Shown: positions 20,418 to 31,749, counted from the first letter of the stretch. The stretch: 64,000 nt of DNA from an uncultured Pelagibacteraceae bacterium (GCA_902619925.1 CACNFY010000005.1:1-64000), one strand, 5' to 3'. The notes: generated from the sequence alone by a model not told the origin. A program made the numbers and translations.

Positions 20418-22187
20418 ATGTATTCATTCTTAAAAAGAAACTTTTTTTTAATAATAATTTTTTTTATTACTTTATTATTAGGTTTTATAACTTTTTTTAC
20501 TTTTATAGACAAAAGTTTTATTAAACTAAATGACGAAAATCTAAAATATCTATTAATTTTGGATATTTTATTATTAATAGTTTTCTTTACAATAATCTTT
20601 TTAGAAACAAAAAACTCTTTAAAACAAAATATTAACATTAGAGGATCTATTTCTAATCGTAAATATATTTTATTTTTTTCACTTTTCACTTTGATACCAT
20701 CAATTCTTATATCAATTTTTTCATTATTTATTTTTTCTTTTGCACTTGAAAAATATCTAGATACAAAAATAACTACAGCTGTAAATAATTCTTACGAAAT
20801 TGCAAAAAAGTATGTAAACGAAAAAAGAAACAAAATAGAGTCTGATATAGTATTAGTAGCTTATGATTTAGATAAAAATTTTGAACTTTTAACAGATAAA
20901 AGTCAATTAATAAAATATTTAAATCAGCAAAGAATTTTAAGAGGACTTGACCAGGTTCATATCATCGATAGAGACAAGAATGTTTTATATTCTTCAAGTA
21001 ACTCAGGGTATTTAGCAGTTGAAGATAAAGCTATAAAAATGGTTATGAATGATGACCGTCCTTTAAAGATAATAAATGCTTTTGAAAATAAATCAGCAGC
21101 CATTATAAGTATTCCCAGGTATGATAATGCGTTTTTATATGTAGTAAAATTTCTAGACAAAGATATTTCTAAATATTTAAGAGAGTCTGAAGAAGCTTTA
21201 AATTTTTATTATACTGTTGATGACAAAAATTTGGGAATTAAAATCTCTTTTGCTTTAATATATATTATTATTGTAGCCCTACTATTATTTTTATCAATTA
21301 CTATTGCAATAAGGTTTTCCTCACGATTTTTTATTTCAATCAACAATTTAATTACAGCCTCTAGTCAGATAGGTAAGGGTAATTTGGATATAAAAGTACC
21401 AGAGTTAAAAGCTGATAAAGAGATTGAAGTTTTAAATACAAATTTTAATGCAATGATTGATAAATTAAAAAATCAACAGGAAAAACTTTTATTTAATGAG
21501 AGACATGAAGCATGGAGCGCTGTAGCTAGAAAACTTGCACATGAAATAAAAAATCCTTTAACTCCAATTCAATTAACTATTGATAATTTGCGAAGTAAAT
21601 ATCTTCATAAAATAGATACAGATAAAAAAGAAAAATTTAATTCAAACTTAAATATTATCTTAAATCAAATAAACCAAATTGAAAAGTTAGTTAATGAATT
21701 TTCAGATTTTGCAAGAATGCCTAAGCCACTTTTTAAAAATAACAACATTATTGAAATTATAGAAAATAATATTAAATTAATAAGTAAACTAGATGAAAAT
21801 ACTTCTATAATATTTAGAAAGAATAATTTAAATAATTTAGTCCTTTCGTGTGATTACGAACAAATCAATAGAGTCATTTTTAATTTAATTAAAAACTCCA
21901 TTGAGAGTATTAAAGAAAAAAGTGAAAAAAACCCTAATTTTAAAGGAATAATAAATATAGAAATTATAAAAATTAGCGACTATATAGATATTAATTTAAT
22001 TGATAATGGAGTCGGCTTTGCTGACAAAAATTTTAATAATTTAATAAAACCATATTATACTACAAAAAAAAATGGGTCAGGTTTAGGTTTGTCGATAGTA
22101 AATAAAATTATAATTGATCATAATGGTTTTTTTAAGATTCATGAATATGAAAATGGAGCTAAAATAAAACTTTCATTTCCACGATAA
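20418..22187 (+). CDS. ntrY: NtrY-type sensor histidine kinase
   Basis: N-terminal TM region, HAMP, H-box ARKLAHEIKNPLTPIQLTIDNLRSKY, GSGLGLSIV; adjacent to ntrX. Confidence 0.92.
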   Translation: MYSFLKRNFFLIIIFFITLLLGFITFFTFIDKSFIKLNDENLKYLLILDILLLIVFFTIIFLETKNSLKQNINIRGSISNRKYILFFSLFTLIPSILISIFSLFIFSFALEKYLDTKITTAVNNSYEIAKKYVNEKRNKIESDIVLVAYDLDKNFELLTDKSQLIKYLNQQRILRGLDQVHIIDRDKNVLYSSSNSGYLAVEDKAIKMVMNDDRPLKIINAFENKSAAIISIPRYDNAFLYVVKFLDKDISKYLRESEEALNFYYTVDDKNLGIKISFALIYIIIVALLLFLSITIAIRFSSRFFISINNLITASSQIGKGNLDIKVPELKADKEIEVLNTNFNAMIDKLKNQQEKLLFNERHEAWSAVARKLAHEIKNPLTPIQLTIDNLRSKYLHKIDTDKKEKFNSNLNIILNQINQIEKLVNEFSDFARMPKPLFKNNNIIEIIENNIKLISKLDENTSIIFRKNNLNNLVLSCDYEQINRVIFNLIKNSIESIKEKSEKNPNFKGIINIEIIKISDYIDINLIDNGVGFADKNFNNLIKPYYTTKKNGSGLGLSIVNKIIIDHNGFFKIHEYENGAKIKLSFPR

Positions 22188-22189
22188 AT

Positions 22190-23545
22190 ATGTCTACTGA
22201 AATTTTAATTATAGATGATAACGCAGAAATACGTTTAATTTTACAAGAAATATTATCTGACTCTGGATATAAAACAAGACTGGCTGCTAATTATAATCAA
22301 GCGTTAAAAGAAATTGATAAGAAATTACCCGATGTAGCTGTTATAGATGTAAAGTTAGATAAAAGTGATAACGATGGTATAGAATTACTAAATCATATAA
22401 AAAACAAAAATAGAGATATTCCTGTAATTATAATCTCTGGCCATGCAAATATTGAAATGGCTATTAAATCGCTGAAATCAGGTGCATTTGAATTTATACA
22501 AAAACCTTTTGATAGAGACAGATTAGTAAACTTTATAAATCGAGCAGTAGAAAATATAAAATTAAAAAATGAAAATAAATCATTAAGGTCAAAATTGTTT
22601 CACTCTTTTGACCTTGTTGGTACCAGTCCAAATGTTACATCTATCAAAGACCTAATAAATAAACTTGCTTTATCAGATAGTCGAATATTTATATCTGGAC
22701 CTACTGGATCTGGAAAAGAACTTATAGCCAGGAAAATACATAATAAATCAAAGAGAAACAACGGACCTTTTGTTATTTTAAATGGTGCATTGTTGGATAT
22801 TAAAAAATATGAAGAAGAACTATTTGGAGAAGAAAAAAATGATGGATCAATTTCTTATGGTGCTCTTGAAAAAGCTTCAGGAGGTTTTCTTCTTATAGAT
22901 GAGGTAACAGAAATTCCATTAGAAACACAATCAAAGATTTTAAGAGTTGTTATAGATCAAAAATTTAAGAGAATTAACGGCAATCATGATATAAATGTAG
23001 ATGTAAGAATTGTTTGTTCTACCAGTAAAGATATTCAAAAAGAAATAAAATTCGGAAATTTTAGAGAAGACTTATTTCACAGATTAAATGTATTTAATAT
23101 AAGCATAGATCCTTTAAATAAAAGAGTTGAGGATATTCCTATTTTAACTGACTATTTTATTAAAGAAATTTGTAAAAATTATAATAGAAAAGAATTTTCA
23201 ATTGATGATAAAAATTATTTAATGAACTATAATTGGCCAGGAAATGTTAGAGAACTCCGTAATCTTATTGAAAGAATTGCGATATTAGATACAGACAACG
23301 AAAACGAAAAAATATTAGAGATTATTAAAGAATCTTTATCTAAGTCTAACGATGAAAGTTTTTCAATTACAGAAAACTTATCTTATCCTTTAAGAGAGGC
23401 AAGGGAAAATTTTGAGAAAGAATACCTTACAACACAACTTAAAAAATTTGGTGGAAATATCTCCAAAACCGCTAAATTTGTTGGGATGGAGAGATCTGCT
23501 TTACACCGTAAACTTAAAATTTTAGGGGTTAAAGATCTAAATTAA
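22190..23545 (+). CDS. ntrX: NtrX-type response regulator (receiver, AAA+, Fis HTH)
   Basis: Receiver domain, Walker A GPTGSGKELIARKIH, Fis-type HTH GGNISKTAKFVGMERSALHRKLKILGV. Confidence 0.92.
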   Translation: MSTEILIIDDNAEIRLILQEILSDSGYKTRLAANYNQALKEIDKKLPDVAVIDVKLDKSDNDGIELLNHIKNKNRDIPVIIISGHANIEMAIKSLKSGAFEFIQKPFDRDRLVNFINRAVENIKLKNENKSLRSKLFHSFDLVGTSPNVTSIKDLINKLALSDSRIFISGPTGSGKELIARKIHNKSKRNNGPFVILNGALLDIKKYEEELFGEEKNDGSISYGALEKASGGFLLIDEVTEIPLETQSKILRVVIDQKFKRINGNHDINVDVRIVCSTSKDIQKEIKFGNFREDLFHRLNVFNISIDPLNKRVEDIPILTDYFIKEICKNYNRKEFSIDDKNYLMNYNWPGNVRELRNLIERIAILDTDNENEKILEIIKESLSKSNDESFSITENLSYPLREARENFEKEYLTTQLKKFGGNISKTAKFVGMERSALHRKLKILGVKDLN

Positions 23546-24919
23546 ATGAACATAATTATATGTGGTGCAGGTAGAGTAGGTTATACAATAGCTAAAATTC
23601 TAACTGAACAAAATCACTCTATCACTGTAATAGACCAATCAAGTGATGATATACAAAAAATAAATGAAAATTTAGATGTTAAGGCTATTGTTGGCAAAGC
23701 TACTTCACCAAGTGTTCTAGAGAAAGCCAATACAAAAGATTCAGATATGATTATCGCGGTAACTAGAAATGATGAAATAAATATGCTTATTTGTCAAATA
23801 GCATATACAATTTTTAAAGTTCCTAAAAAAATTGCTAGGATTAGATCACAAGATTATTTAAATTCTAAATATTCCTCATTATTTAATAGAGAAAATTTGC
23901 CAATAGATTTTATTATTTCTCCCGAATTAGAAATAGCAAAATCAATCCAAAGAAAATTAGAGGCCCCAGGTGCTTTAGATAATATTCCTTTTGCAGAAAA
24001 TAAAATTAGATTACTAGAGATCTTAATCGAAAAAAATTGTCCATTAGAAGCCATTAAATTAAATGAAATAACAAAAAAATATCCAAATCTTAATGCAAAT
24101 ATTTTAGGTGTTGTAAGAGATGAAAAATTTTTGTCATTAAAAAAAAATGATGTAATGAATATTAACGATAAAGCCTATGTAATTATTAATGCAGCTCAAA
24201 TGCGAGAGACATTAAAAGCATTTGGGCATGAGGAAAAAATCTCAAATAAATTATTAATCATTGGAGGTGGAAATATTGGATTTAATTTAGCTAAAAACTT
24301 GGAAAACTCTTTAGAAGACATTAGGATTAAAATTATTGAGAAGGATAAAGAGAGAGCAGAGTTGATTGCCAATGATTTAAATAATTCGATTGTGATAAAT
24401 GGTAATGGATTGGATCAAGATATTCTTGAAGAGGCCAACCTTAAAGAAGTTGAGACAGTATTAGCATTAACGAACGACGATGAGGATAATTTAATGGTAA
24501 GTGTTTTGGTTGAAAAATTTTCACAGAACAAAAGAACAATGGCATTAATAAATAAACCAAACTATTCTTTATTACAATCTTCTTTAAAAATAGATGATCT
24601 AATAGATCCAAGAATGGATACTGTATCAACTATTTTGAAACATGTTCATAAAGGAACTATTGAAACTGCTTACACGATTTTAAATGGAGAATATGAAGTC
24701 ATAGAAGCAGATATTATTGAAACATCTGAACTCATAAATAAAGAATTAAAGAATGCCAATCTCCCTGATGGTATACGAATTGGAGCAATACTCAGAAAAG
24801 ATAAAGTGCTAATACCAAGATCTAATTCTAAGTTTGAAAAAGATGATACTGTAGTTTTTCTATCCAGAAGAGACCAAATTCCTTTAGTAGAAAATATATT
24901 TAGAATAAGTTCTATTTAA
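23546..24919 (+). CDS. trkA: Trk potassium uptake regulatory protein TrkA
   Basis: Two NAD-binding Rossmann repeats (IICGAGRVGYTIA, LIIGGGNIGFNLA). Confidence 0.95.
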   Translation: MNIIICGAGRVGYTIAKILTEQNHSITVIDQSSDDIQKINENLDVKAIVGKATSPSVLEKANTKDSDMIIAVTRNDEINMLICQIAYTIFKVPKKIARIRSQDYLNSKYSSLFNRENLPIDFIISPELEIAKSIQRKLEAPGALDNIPFAENKIRLLEILIEKNCPLEAIKLNEITKKYPNLNANILGVVRDEKFLSLKKNDVMNINDKAYVIINAAQMRETLKAFGHEEKISNKLLIIGGGNIGFNLAKNLENSLEDIRIKIIEKDKERAELIANDLNNSIVINGNGLDQDILEEANLKEVETVLALTNDDEDNLMVSVLVEKFSQNKRTMALINKPNYSLLQSSLKIDDLIDPRMDTVSTILKHVHKGTIETAYTILNGEYEVIEADIIETSELINKELKNANLPDGIRIGAILRKDKVLIPRSNSKFEKDDTVVFLSRRDQIPLVENIFRISSI

Positions 24920-24922
24920 TTA

Positions 24923-26326
24923 TTGATGTCAAAGTTTAGCTTAATTTTTCTCAGTAGTTTTTTAATAATAACTTCTTTGTTTTCCTTTCTAAATATTATT
25001 TATTCTTATTATTTTAATTTATACTTAAATGCTAATAGTTACCTATATTCGTTAATTACATCCATTATATTAATTATATTTTTATATTTATTTAAAAAGG
25101 AAGGTTCGAAGATTACAATTTATTCAAAAATATTAACTGTTTTATCTGGTTATATAATAATACCATTGATTATTTCATTGCCATATTATTTTAGTATTTA
25201 TAATTTATCTTTTATTAACTGCATTTTTGAGTCAATCAGTGGATTTACGTCTACCGGGTTTACAATTTTTGATAACATAAAACATTTAGATGAAAGCTTA
25301 ATTCTCTGGAGATCAACATCACAGTGGATTGGGGGTTTGTATTTTTTATTTTCAATTATAATTTTGATTGATATTTTTGATGATAATTTAAAAAAATCTT
25401 TAACAAATTTTTTATCTTTTAATTCTGATGAGGCTATAAAACAAGCTACAAAAGTATTAATATTGTATATTTGTTTAACAATCTCTATTTTTATAATTTT
25501 AAAATTTATAGATTTCAGAAATTTTGATGCATTTAATTTCTCTCTATCCGTTATTTCATCTGGAGGATTTAAACCTTTAAATCAAATTAATTATATTTTA
25601 GATGAAGACTACAAAGTTATATTATTCTCTCTAACTCTTTTAATATCCTTTTTTAGTATTTTTTTAAGTTATAACTTATTTTTTATTAAGAATAGACAAT
25701 TTAATTTTTTTACAGAAGATTTATATTTGTTATTTTATTTAATATCATTAATTTTATTATTCTTTATTTTTTTTGGTGAAAATTTTTCGTCACTACTATT
25801 ATCAATTACTACATCAGTATCAAATGTTGGTATTTATTTCGATAAAAAAGAAAACGAATTGTTTTTCATATATTTAATTTTAGTTATAATTGGTGGTTCT
25901 TTTTTCTCTACAAGTTCTGGTATTAGATTTTATAAGATTATTACACTACTAAGATTTTCAATAAATGAACTTTTGTCTCATTCTAAACCCAAACAAGTAA
26001 TGGTTAACAAAGTTTTTTTTGATGATAATAAAATCGATTATAATATAATAAATAAATACTTTCTGACTATAATCATATTTATCCTTTCTCTTACTACAAT
26101 TTCTTCTTTAATATCTATTTCAGGTTACTCATTTAGTACGTCTTTAAAACTTGGAATTCTTACAATTATGAATACTGTAAATTCAAGCCTGTATGGTTTG
26201 TCAAATTTCGAATTTGAAAGTATAAATTATTTTACAAAGCTTATTTTAATCATTTTTATGATTATCGGTAGGGTTGAATTAATTACTATTATAATTCTTT
26301 TTAAAAAATATCTTTTCAAAAACTAA
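24923..26326 (+). CDS. trkH: Trk potassium uptake transporter TrkH
   Basis: SISGFTSTGFTIF and WRSTSQWIGGL selectivity motifs; follows trkA. Confidence 0.93.
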   Translation: MMSKFSLIFLSSFLIITSLFSFLNIIYSYYFNLYLNANSYLYSLITSIILIIFLYLFKKEGSKITIYSKILTVLSGYIIIPLIISLPYYFSIYNLSFINCIFESISGFTSTGFTIFDNIKHLDESLILWRSTSQWIGGLYFLFSIIILIDIFDDNLKKSLTNFLSFNSDEAIKQATKVLILYICLTISIFIILKFIDFRNFDAFNFSLSVISSGGFKPLNQINYILDEDYKVILFSLTLLISFFSIFLSYNLFFIKNRQFNFFTEDLYLLFYLISLILLFFIFFGENFSSLLLSITTSVSNVGIYFDKKENELFFIYLILVIIGGSFFSTSSGIRFYKIITLLRFSINELLSHSKPKQVMVNKVFFDDNKIDYNIINKYFLTIIIFILSLTTISSLISISGYSFSTSLKLGILTIMNTVNSSLYGLSNFEFESINYFTKLILIIFMIIGRVELITIIILFKKYLFKN

Positions 26327-26352
26327 TTAAGATATATAAGATTAATTTATAT

Positions 26353-26429
26353 GCGCCCTTAGCTCAGCTGGATAGAGCAACGGTTTTCTAAACCGTGGGT
26401 CGGAGGTTCGAATCCTTCAGGGCGCGCCA
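26353..26429 (+). tRNA. tRNA-Arg (anticodon TCT)
   Basis: GCGCCCT/AGGGCGC acceptor, ACGGT-TTTCTAA-ACCGT anticodon arm, GGTTCGAATCC T-arm, encoded CCA. Confidence 0.96.
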
Positions 26430-26554
26430 TTATTATTGATAAATTGACATAATTTTATCATTGATGAGTAATTAACTTTCTGGTTTACTAAACTTATTCA
26501 AAATTAACTTTTGAATATTTGTTAACAAATAAACGAACAAAAAGAGGAATAATA

Positions 26555-27595
26555 ATGTTCAAATTAATTAAACAATTTACTTCTTTTGTTGCAATGGTAG
26601 CAATGCTTTTTGCATTTACTACTGAAACAATGGCAGCGAAGAAGTCAAAAACATTAAAAAACACTCAGAAAAAAGGTTTCGTGAGATGTGGTGTTTCACA
26701 AGGTCTTCCTGGTTTTTCAAATGCAGATGCATCTGGAAACTGGACTGGTGTTGATGTTGATGTATGCAGAGCTGTAGCAGCTGCTGTATTAGGTGATGCA
26801 AATAAGGTAAAATTTACTCCGCTTAGTGCAAAAGAAAGATTCACAGCTTTAACATCTGGAGAAATCGATGTTTTATCAAGAAACACTACTTGGACACTTT
26901 CTAGAGATGCTGACATTGGATTAACTTTTGTTGGTGTAAACTTTTATGATGGCCAAGGTTTCATGGTAAGGAAAAGCTCTGGAATTACTTCAACAAGTCA
27001 ATTTAAAGACGGTATCTCGGCATGTACAAACATTGGTACAACAACAGAGCTAAATATGAGAGACTTTTTTAATTCAAAAGGTATTTCATATGAACCTGTA
27101 GCTTTTGAAAAAGCTGATGAGGTTGTAGCTGCTTATGATGCTGGTAGATGTGATACTTATACAACTGACAAATCTGGTTTAGCTGCTCAAAGAACAAAAA
27201 TGAGTAATCCAGATGAACACATTGTATTGCCAGAGACTATTTCAAAAGAGCCACTTGGTCCTGTTGTTAGACAAGGTGATTCTGTTTGGGAAGATATCGT
27301 AAGATGGTCTTTAAACACTATGATCGAAGCAGAAGAATATGGGATTACATCTGCAAATGCAGACTCTATGAAAACTTCAGATAATCCAGCAATCAAAAGA
27401 TTGGTTGGGGCAGAAGGTGAATTAGGTGCTGCTTTTGGTCTAGATAACGAGTGGAGTTTAAGAATTATCAAGCAAGTTGGTAACTATGGAGAAAGCTATA
27501 AGAGAAATATTGCTGATCCTGGTATTCTACCAGACAGAGGTCCAAATGAATTATGGACAAAAGGTGGAATTTTATACGTACCACCAGCAAGATAA
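26555..27595 (+). CDS. aapJ: General amino-acid ABC transporter, periplasmic binding protein (AapJ/YhdW type)
   Basis: GFVRCGVSQGLPGFSNADASGNWTGVDVDVCRAVAAAVLGD; ATG at 26555 after AAGAGG. Confidence 0.93.
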   Translation: MFKLIKQFTSFVAMVAMLFAFTTETMAAKKSKTLKNTQKKGFVRCGVSQGLPGFSNADASGNWTGVDVDVCRAVAAAVLGDANKVKFTPLSAKERFTALTSGEIDVLSRNTTWTLSRDADIGLTFVGVNFYDGQGFMVRKSSGITSTSQFKDGISACTNIGTTTELNMRDFFNSKGISYEPVAFEKADEVVAAYDAGRCDTYTTDKSGLAAQRTKMSNPDEHIVLPETISKEPLGPVVRQGDSVWEDIVRWSLNTMIEAEEYGITSANADSMKTSDNPAIKRLVGAEGELGAAFGLDNEWSLRIIKQVGNYGESYKRNIADPGILPDRGPNELWTKGGILYVPPAR

Positions 27596-27613
27596 GGCTT
27601 ATTAAATTAGTTT

Positions 27614-27648
27614 AAAAAGGGCTAGATTTTTCTAGCCCTTTTTTTTAT
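27614..27648 (+). terminator. Intrinsic-terminator-like hairpin between aapJ and aapQ
   Basis: AAAAAGGGCTAG-ATTTTT-CTAGCCC-TTTTTTTT. Confidence 0.88.
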
Positions 27649-27659
27649 TGTCCGTAAAA

Positions 27660-29021
27660 ATGAAATTTAGAATTTTAGCTTATTTATTCTTTTTTATAGG
27701 GATTGCGGATTTATTTACTAAAATTTTTTACGGTAATATTTTCAGTGATCTAACTGAAGATTACTATGAAATAGCAAATCCAATACTGGTATTTACTCCA
27801 GTTTTATTTTTTTCAATTGGTGGAATTTTTCTTAAAGAATCTAAAGTAAGTCTCACCTTAGAAAATTTTGGTACCTCAAGAATTAAATATTATTCACCTC
27901 AATTTATTTGTTTAACGATTGTAGTACTAATATTTTTATTTTTTACTTTTAATGCTCAAATCAATATGGAGAATAGAGGAATAGATTTTGGTTTTGATTT
28001 TTTATCTCAAGAAGCCTCTTTTGATATGCAATTCAGCCTTATGGATTATGATGGTCAAGATCCATATTGGTGGGCTTACGTTGTAGCGTTATTAAATACA
28101 TTATTAGTTGCCGTTTTAGGAATTATTTTTTGCACAATTATTGGTGTTATTGTTGGGATAGCAAGATTATCTCCAAATTTTTTAATAAGAAATACTGCTG
28201 CTTGGTATGTGGAATTTTTTAGAAATATACCATTGCTGTTACAAATATTTTTTTGGTATTATGCAGCGTTAAGAGCACTACCATTACCTCAAGATGCTAG
28301 TCCATTATTTGGTGTAACATATTTGACAATTAAAGGTTACTACATGCCTGCCTTTATTTGGAATAATCTTAACATTTTTACTTATTCAGTTTTAGCGGCA
28401 ATAATTTCAATAATATTTATAAGGTATTATGCAATCAAATTGAGAGATACAGAAGGGAAGCAATTACCAGTATTTTACATATCAATAGCTATCTTAATAA
28501 TTTTGCCAGCATTAACTTTTTTAATTGGAGGAGTTTCATTAGATTTTGAGATACCGGTGCTAAAACAATTATCTGCAACATCGTTTATATATGACGGTGG
28601 TATAGCTGTTCCACCTGAGTTAATCGCACTAACGCTAGCTCTATCTTTATATACAGCAACATTCGTAGCTGAGTGTGTGAGAGCAGGTATACAAGGTATA
28701 AGCAAGGGTCAAAAAGAAGCTGCTGCATCGTTAGGTTTAACTCCTAACCAAGTTTTAAAACTTGTAATTATGCCTCAAGCATTAAGAATAATAATACCAC
28801 CAACTACAAACCAATATCTGAATTTAACAAAAAATTCCTCATTAGCCGCGGCTATTGCATATCCAGATCTTGTATTAGTTTTTGCCGGTACTGCATTAAT
28901 GCAAACAGGTAGAGCAATAGAAATTGTATCGATAACAATGCTGACTTATCTATCTATAAGTTTAGCAATAGCTGCTTTGATGAATTGGTATAATAAACTT
29001 ATAGAGATTAAGGAAAAATAA
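27660..29021 (+). CDS. aapQ: General amino-acid ABC transporter permease (AapQ/YhdX type)
   Basis: EAAASLGLTPNQVLKLVIMPQALRIIIPP EAA loop; ATG 27660 or TTG 27648. Confidence 0.92.
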   Translation: MKFRILAYLFFFIGIADLFTKIFYGNIFSDLTEDYYEIANPILVFTPVLFFSIGGIFLKESKVSLTLENFGTSRIKYYSPQFICLTIVVLIFLFFTFNAQINMENRGIDFGFDFLSQEASFDMQFSLMDYDGQDPYWWAYVVALLNTLLVAVLGIIFCTIIGVIVGIARLSPNFLIRNTAAWYVEFFRNIPLLLQIFFWYYAALRALPLPQDASPLFGVTYLTIKGYYMPAFIWNNLNIFTYSVLAAIISIIFIRYYAIKLRDTEGKQLPVFYISIAILIILPALTFLIGGVSLDFEIPVLKQLSATSFIYDGGIAVPPELIALTLALSLYTATFVAECVRAGIQGISKGQKEAAASLGLTPNQVLKLVIMPQALRIIIPPTTNQYLNLTKNSSLAAAIAYPDLVLVFAGTALMQTGRAIEIVSITMLTYLSISLAIAALMNWYNKLIEIKEK

Positions 29022-30292
29022 TGAGTAAGTTTACTTTTTTAAAAAGTGATAGAAGTAATATTCAAACTGTATTAATTACAGGAGTTTTTTTAATTACTAT
29101 TAGTATATTAGATGTTTTTTTAAATTCTTTCTTTAAGTTTAATTTAATGTCATTTTTACCTGACAAGATAAGTCTTGTTGCACCATTATTATTTGGGATG
29201 ATTGGTATGCAATTAATAAGAATTGAATATTCAGGAAATAAATATTTAGATATTTTAAATAAAAATATTAATAATTCTAAATTTAATGCTGCCTTAACTC
29301 TATTAATTATATTTTTAATTTTCAAGGCTATTCCTCCATCATTAAGTTGGATGATATTAGATGCAAATATTTCTGGAGAGACCAAAGATGCATGTACTGG
29401 CACAGGTGCATGCTGGACATATATAAAAGTTTGGTTTAGAAGATTTATGTATGGAATGTATCCCAATGAACAACATTGGAGAATTAATACTGCATTTTTA
29501 CTAGTCATCGGTTTAGGCACATTTGGTTTATTTGCAACTGAAAAGATGAAAAAATTTTTAGCACTATATTATGTTGTAATTTATCCAATTTTGGCTTTTT
29601 TAATAATTTATTATTTAATTTCAGGTGGATACTTTGGTTTAGAGTGGATTGAAACTGGCGCTTGGGGAGGCTTATCATTAACCTTTATAGTTTCATTTTT
29701 CTGCTTAATTTTTTGTTTTCCTTTAGGTATGATTTTAGCGTTAGGTAGACGATCTAATCTTCCAGCTGTTAGATATATATCGATAGGATACATTGAGTTT
29801 TGGAGAGGAGTGCCTTTGATAACTGTATTATTTATGTCATCAGTTATGTTTCCAATGTTTTTACCAGAGGACTTTTTTATGGATAAATTAGTAAGAGTTA
29901 TTATAGCCATTACTCTTTTTGAAGGAGCATATTGTGCTGAAGTTATAAGAGGTGGTTTACAATCTCTTCCTAGAGGTCAATACGATGCTGCAAAATCTTT
30001 AGGAATGGGTTATTGGAAAATGCATATCTTTGTAATCTTGCCCCAAGCTTTAAAATTAGTAATTCCAGGAATATGTAATACTTTTTTAGCTTTAGTTAAA
30101 GATACACCACTTATTTTTGTAGTTGGTTTAGCTGAGTTAGCTGGGATGCTAGCATTAGCCAAAACTAATCCAAAATGGCTTGGTTTTGCAATGGAAGGAT
30201 ATATATTTGCTGCTATAATTTTTTGGATTATTTGTTATGCTATGAGTAAATATAGTTATAATTTAGAGGAAAAATATAAAACTGAAAGATAA
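29021..30292 (+). CDS. aapM: General amino-acid ABC transporter permease (AapM/YhdY type)
   Basis: [33 protein letters not shown] loop. Confidence 0.92.
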   Translation: MSKFTFLKSDRSNIQTVLITGVFLITISILDVFLNSFFKFNLMSFLPDKISLVAPLLFGMIGMQLIRIEYSGNKYLDILNKNINNSKFNAALTLLIIFLIFKAIPPSLSWMILDANISGETKDACTGTGACWTYIKVWFRRFMYGMYPNEQHWRINTAFLLVIGLGTFGLFATEKMKKFLALYYVVIYPILAFLIIYYLISGGYFGLEWIETGAWGGLSLTFIVSFFCLIFCFPLGMILALGRRSNLPAVRYISIGYIEFWRGVPLITVLFMSSVMFPMFLPEDFFMDKLVRVIIAITLFEGAYCAEVIRGGLQSLPRGQYDAAKSLGMGYWKMHIFVILPQALKLVIPGICNTFLALVKDTPLIFVVGLAELAGMLALAKTNPKWLGFAMEGYIFAAIIFWIICYAMSKYSYNLEEKYKTER

Positions 30293-30297
30293 ATTGT

Positions 30298-31032
30298 ATG
30301 TCGGAAGCAATCATTAAAATTGCAAACATGAATAAATGGTTCGGGGATTTTCAAGTTTTAAAAGATATTAACTTAGAAGTCGAAAAGAATAAAAAAATAG
30401 TTGTTTGTGGACCATCTGGTTCAGGAAAATCAACTTTGATAAGATGTATTAATAGATTAGAGGAGCATCAAAAAGGTAGTATCGTAGTTGATGGGACTGA
30501 ATTAAATGAAAATACAAAAAATATTGAACAAATAAGAGCTGAAGTTGGTATGGTTTTTCAACAATTTAATTTATTTCCACATTTATCTATTTTGGATAAC
30601 TGCACTCTTGCTCCTATCTGGGTAAGAAAAATGCCAAAAGTACAAGCACAAGAATTAGCTATGAAACAACTAGAAAAAGTTCAAATTGCTGATCAAGCTC
30701 AAAAGTTTCCAGGTCAATTATCTGGTGGACAACAACAAAGATGTGCAATTGCCCGAGCTTTATGCATGGAACCCAAGATAATGTTATTTGATGAACCAAC
30801 ATCAGCCTTAGACCCTGAAATGATTAAAGAAGTTTTAGATGCTATGGTTAATCTTGCTAAGGGTGGAATGACTATGATTGTTGTAACTCATGAAATGGGT
30901 TTTGCAAAAGAGGTTGCTGATGAAGTTATATTCATGGACGAGGGTATGATTGTAGAAAAAGCTGAAACTAAGGAGTTTTTTGCTAATCCTAAAAGTGATA
31001 GAACCAAGCTTTTTTTAAGTCAAATTTTATAA
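30298..31032 (+). CDS. aapP: General amino-acid ABC transporter ATP-binding protein (AapP/YhdZ type)
   Basis: [45 protein letters not shown]. Confidence 0.95.
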   Translation: MSEAIIKIANMNKWFGDFQVLKDINLEVEKNKKIVVCGPSGSGKSTLIRCINRLEEHQKGSIVVDGTELNENTKNIEQIRAEVGMVFQQFNLFPHLSILDNCTLAPIWVRKMPKVQAQELAMKQLEKVQIADQAQKFPGQLSGGQQQRCAIARALCMEPKIMLFDEPTSALDPEMIKEVLDAMVNLAKGGMTMIVVTHEMGFAKEVADEVIFMDEGMIVEKAETKEFFANPKSDRTKLFLSQIL

Positions 31033-31173
31033 CAATTCTAATATAAGCCTTAAAAATTTCTTGACAAGTTTATCAAATCTTAAAAAAAACTATTTTTTTA
31101 TAAATTATTTTACTTGAAATACCTTTTTTAATTATATTTACTTAAGAAAAATTCATAATTAAGAGGGGTCTTA

Positions 31174-31545
31174 ATGGAAGAAAACTTTAATAAACATTTA
31201 GGAAATAAATTAAAACTTAGAAGATTAGCTCTAGGTTTAACACAAACAAAAGTAGCTAAAGCTATAAACGTGACATTTCAACAAATTCAAAAATATGAAA
31301 AGGGAACCAACGGAGTAAGTTCAATAAGACTTCTGCAACTATCAAACTATTTAAAAGTTCCAATAAATTATTTTTTTGAGGATTTTTCAGAGTATTTAAT
31401 TAACATTGAAAAATCTAAAGAAGGGCATATGCAGGTGAATTATAACTTTTTAATGAAAATGTATTTTGAATTAAATCAGGATCAAAAAACTAAATTTAAT
31501 AAGACATTGCAAAACTCAGGGAATTATATTTCAAAAGCTGTTTGA
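31174..31545 (+). CDS. Xre-family HTH transcriptional regulator
   Basis: LGNKLKLRRLALGLTQTKVAKAINVTFQQIQKYEKGTNGVS helix-turn-helix. Confidence 0.9.
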   Translation: MEENFNKHLGNKLKLRRLALGLTQTKVAKAINVTFQQIQKYEKGTNGVSSIRLLQLSNYLKVPINYFFEDFSEYLINIEKSKEGHMQVNYNFLMKMYFELNQDQKTKFNKTLQNSGNYISKAV

Positions 31546-31549
31546 GTAG

Positions 31550-31625
31550 TGGCTCCTCGGGCAGGACTCGAACCTGCGACCAATTGATTAACAGTCAACT
31601 GCTCTACCAACTGAGCTACCGAGGA
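31550..31625 (-). tRNA. tRNA-Asn (anticodon GTT)
   Basis: Minus strand TCCTCGGTAGCTCAGTTGGTAGAGC...TTGACTGTTAATCAA...GGTTCGAGTCCTGCCCGAGGAGCCA. Confidence 0.96.
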
Positions 31626-31675
31626 ATGTAAAATTCAAAACTTACTTTTTTTTAATTTTAAAACAACCTTTTTTT

Positions 31676-31749
31676 TGGAGGCAACGCCCGGAATCGAACC
31701 GGGATACAAGGATTTGCAATCCTCTGCGTAACCATTCCGCCACGTTGCC
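31676..31749 (-). tRNA. tRNA-Cys (anticodon GCA)
   Basis: Minus strand GGCAACGTGGCGGAATGGTTACGCAGAGGATTGCAAATCC...GGTTCGATTCCGGGCGTTGCCTCCA. Confidence 0.96.

Noticed and set aside
31061-31100. TTGACA at 31061 as a -35 element for the Xre regulator gene
   Set aside because: No acceptable -10 hexamer at 16-18 nt spacing.
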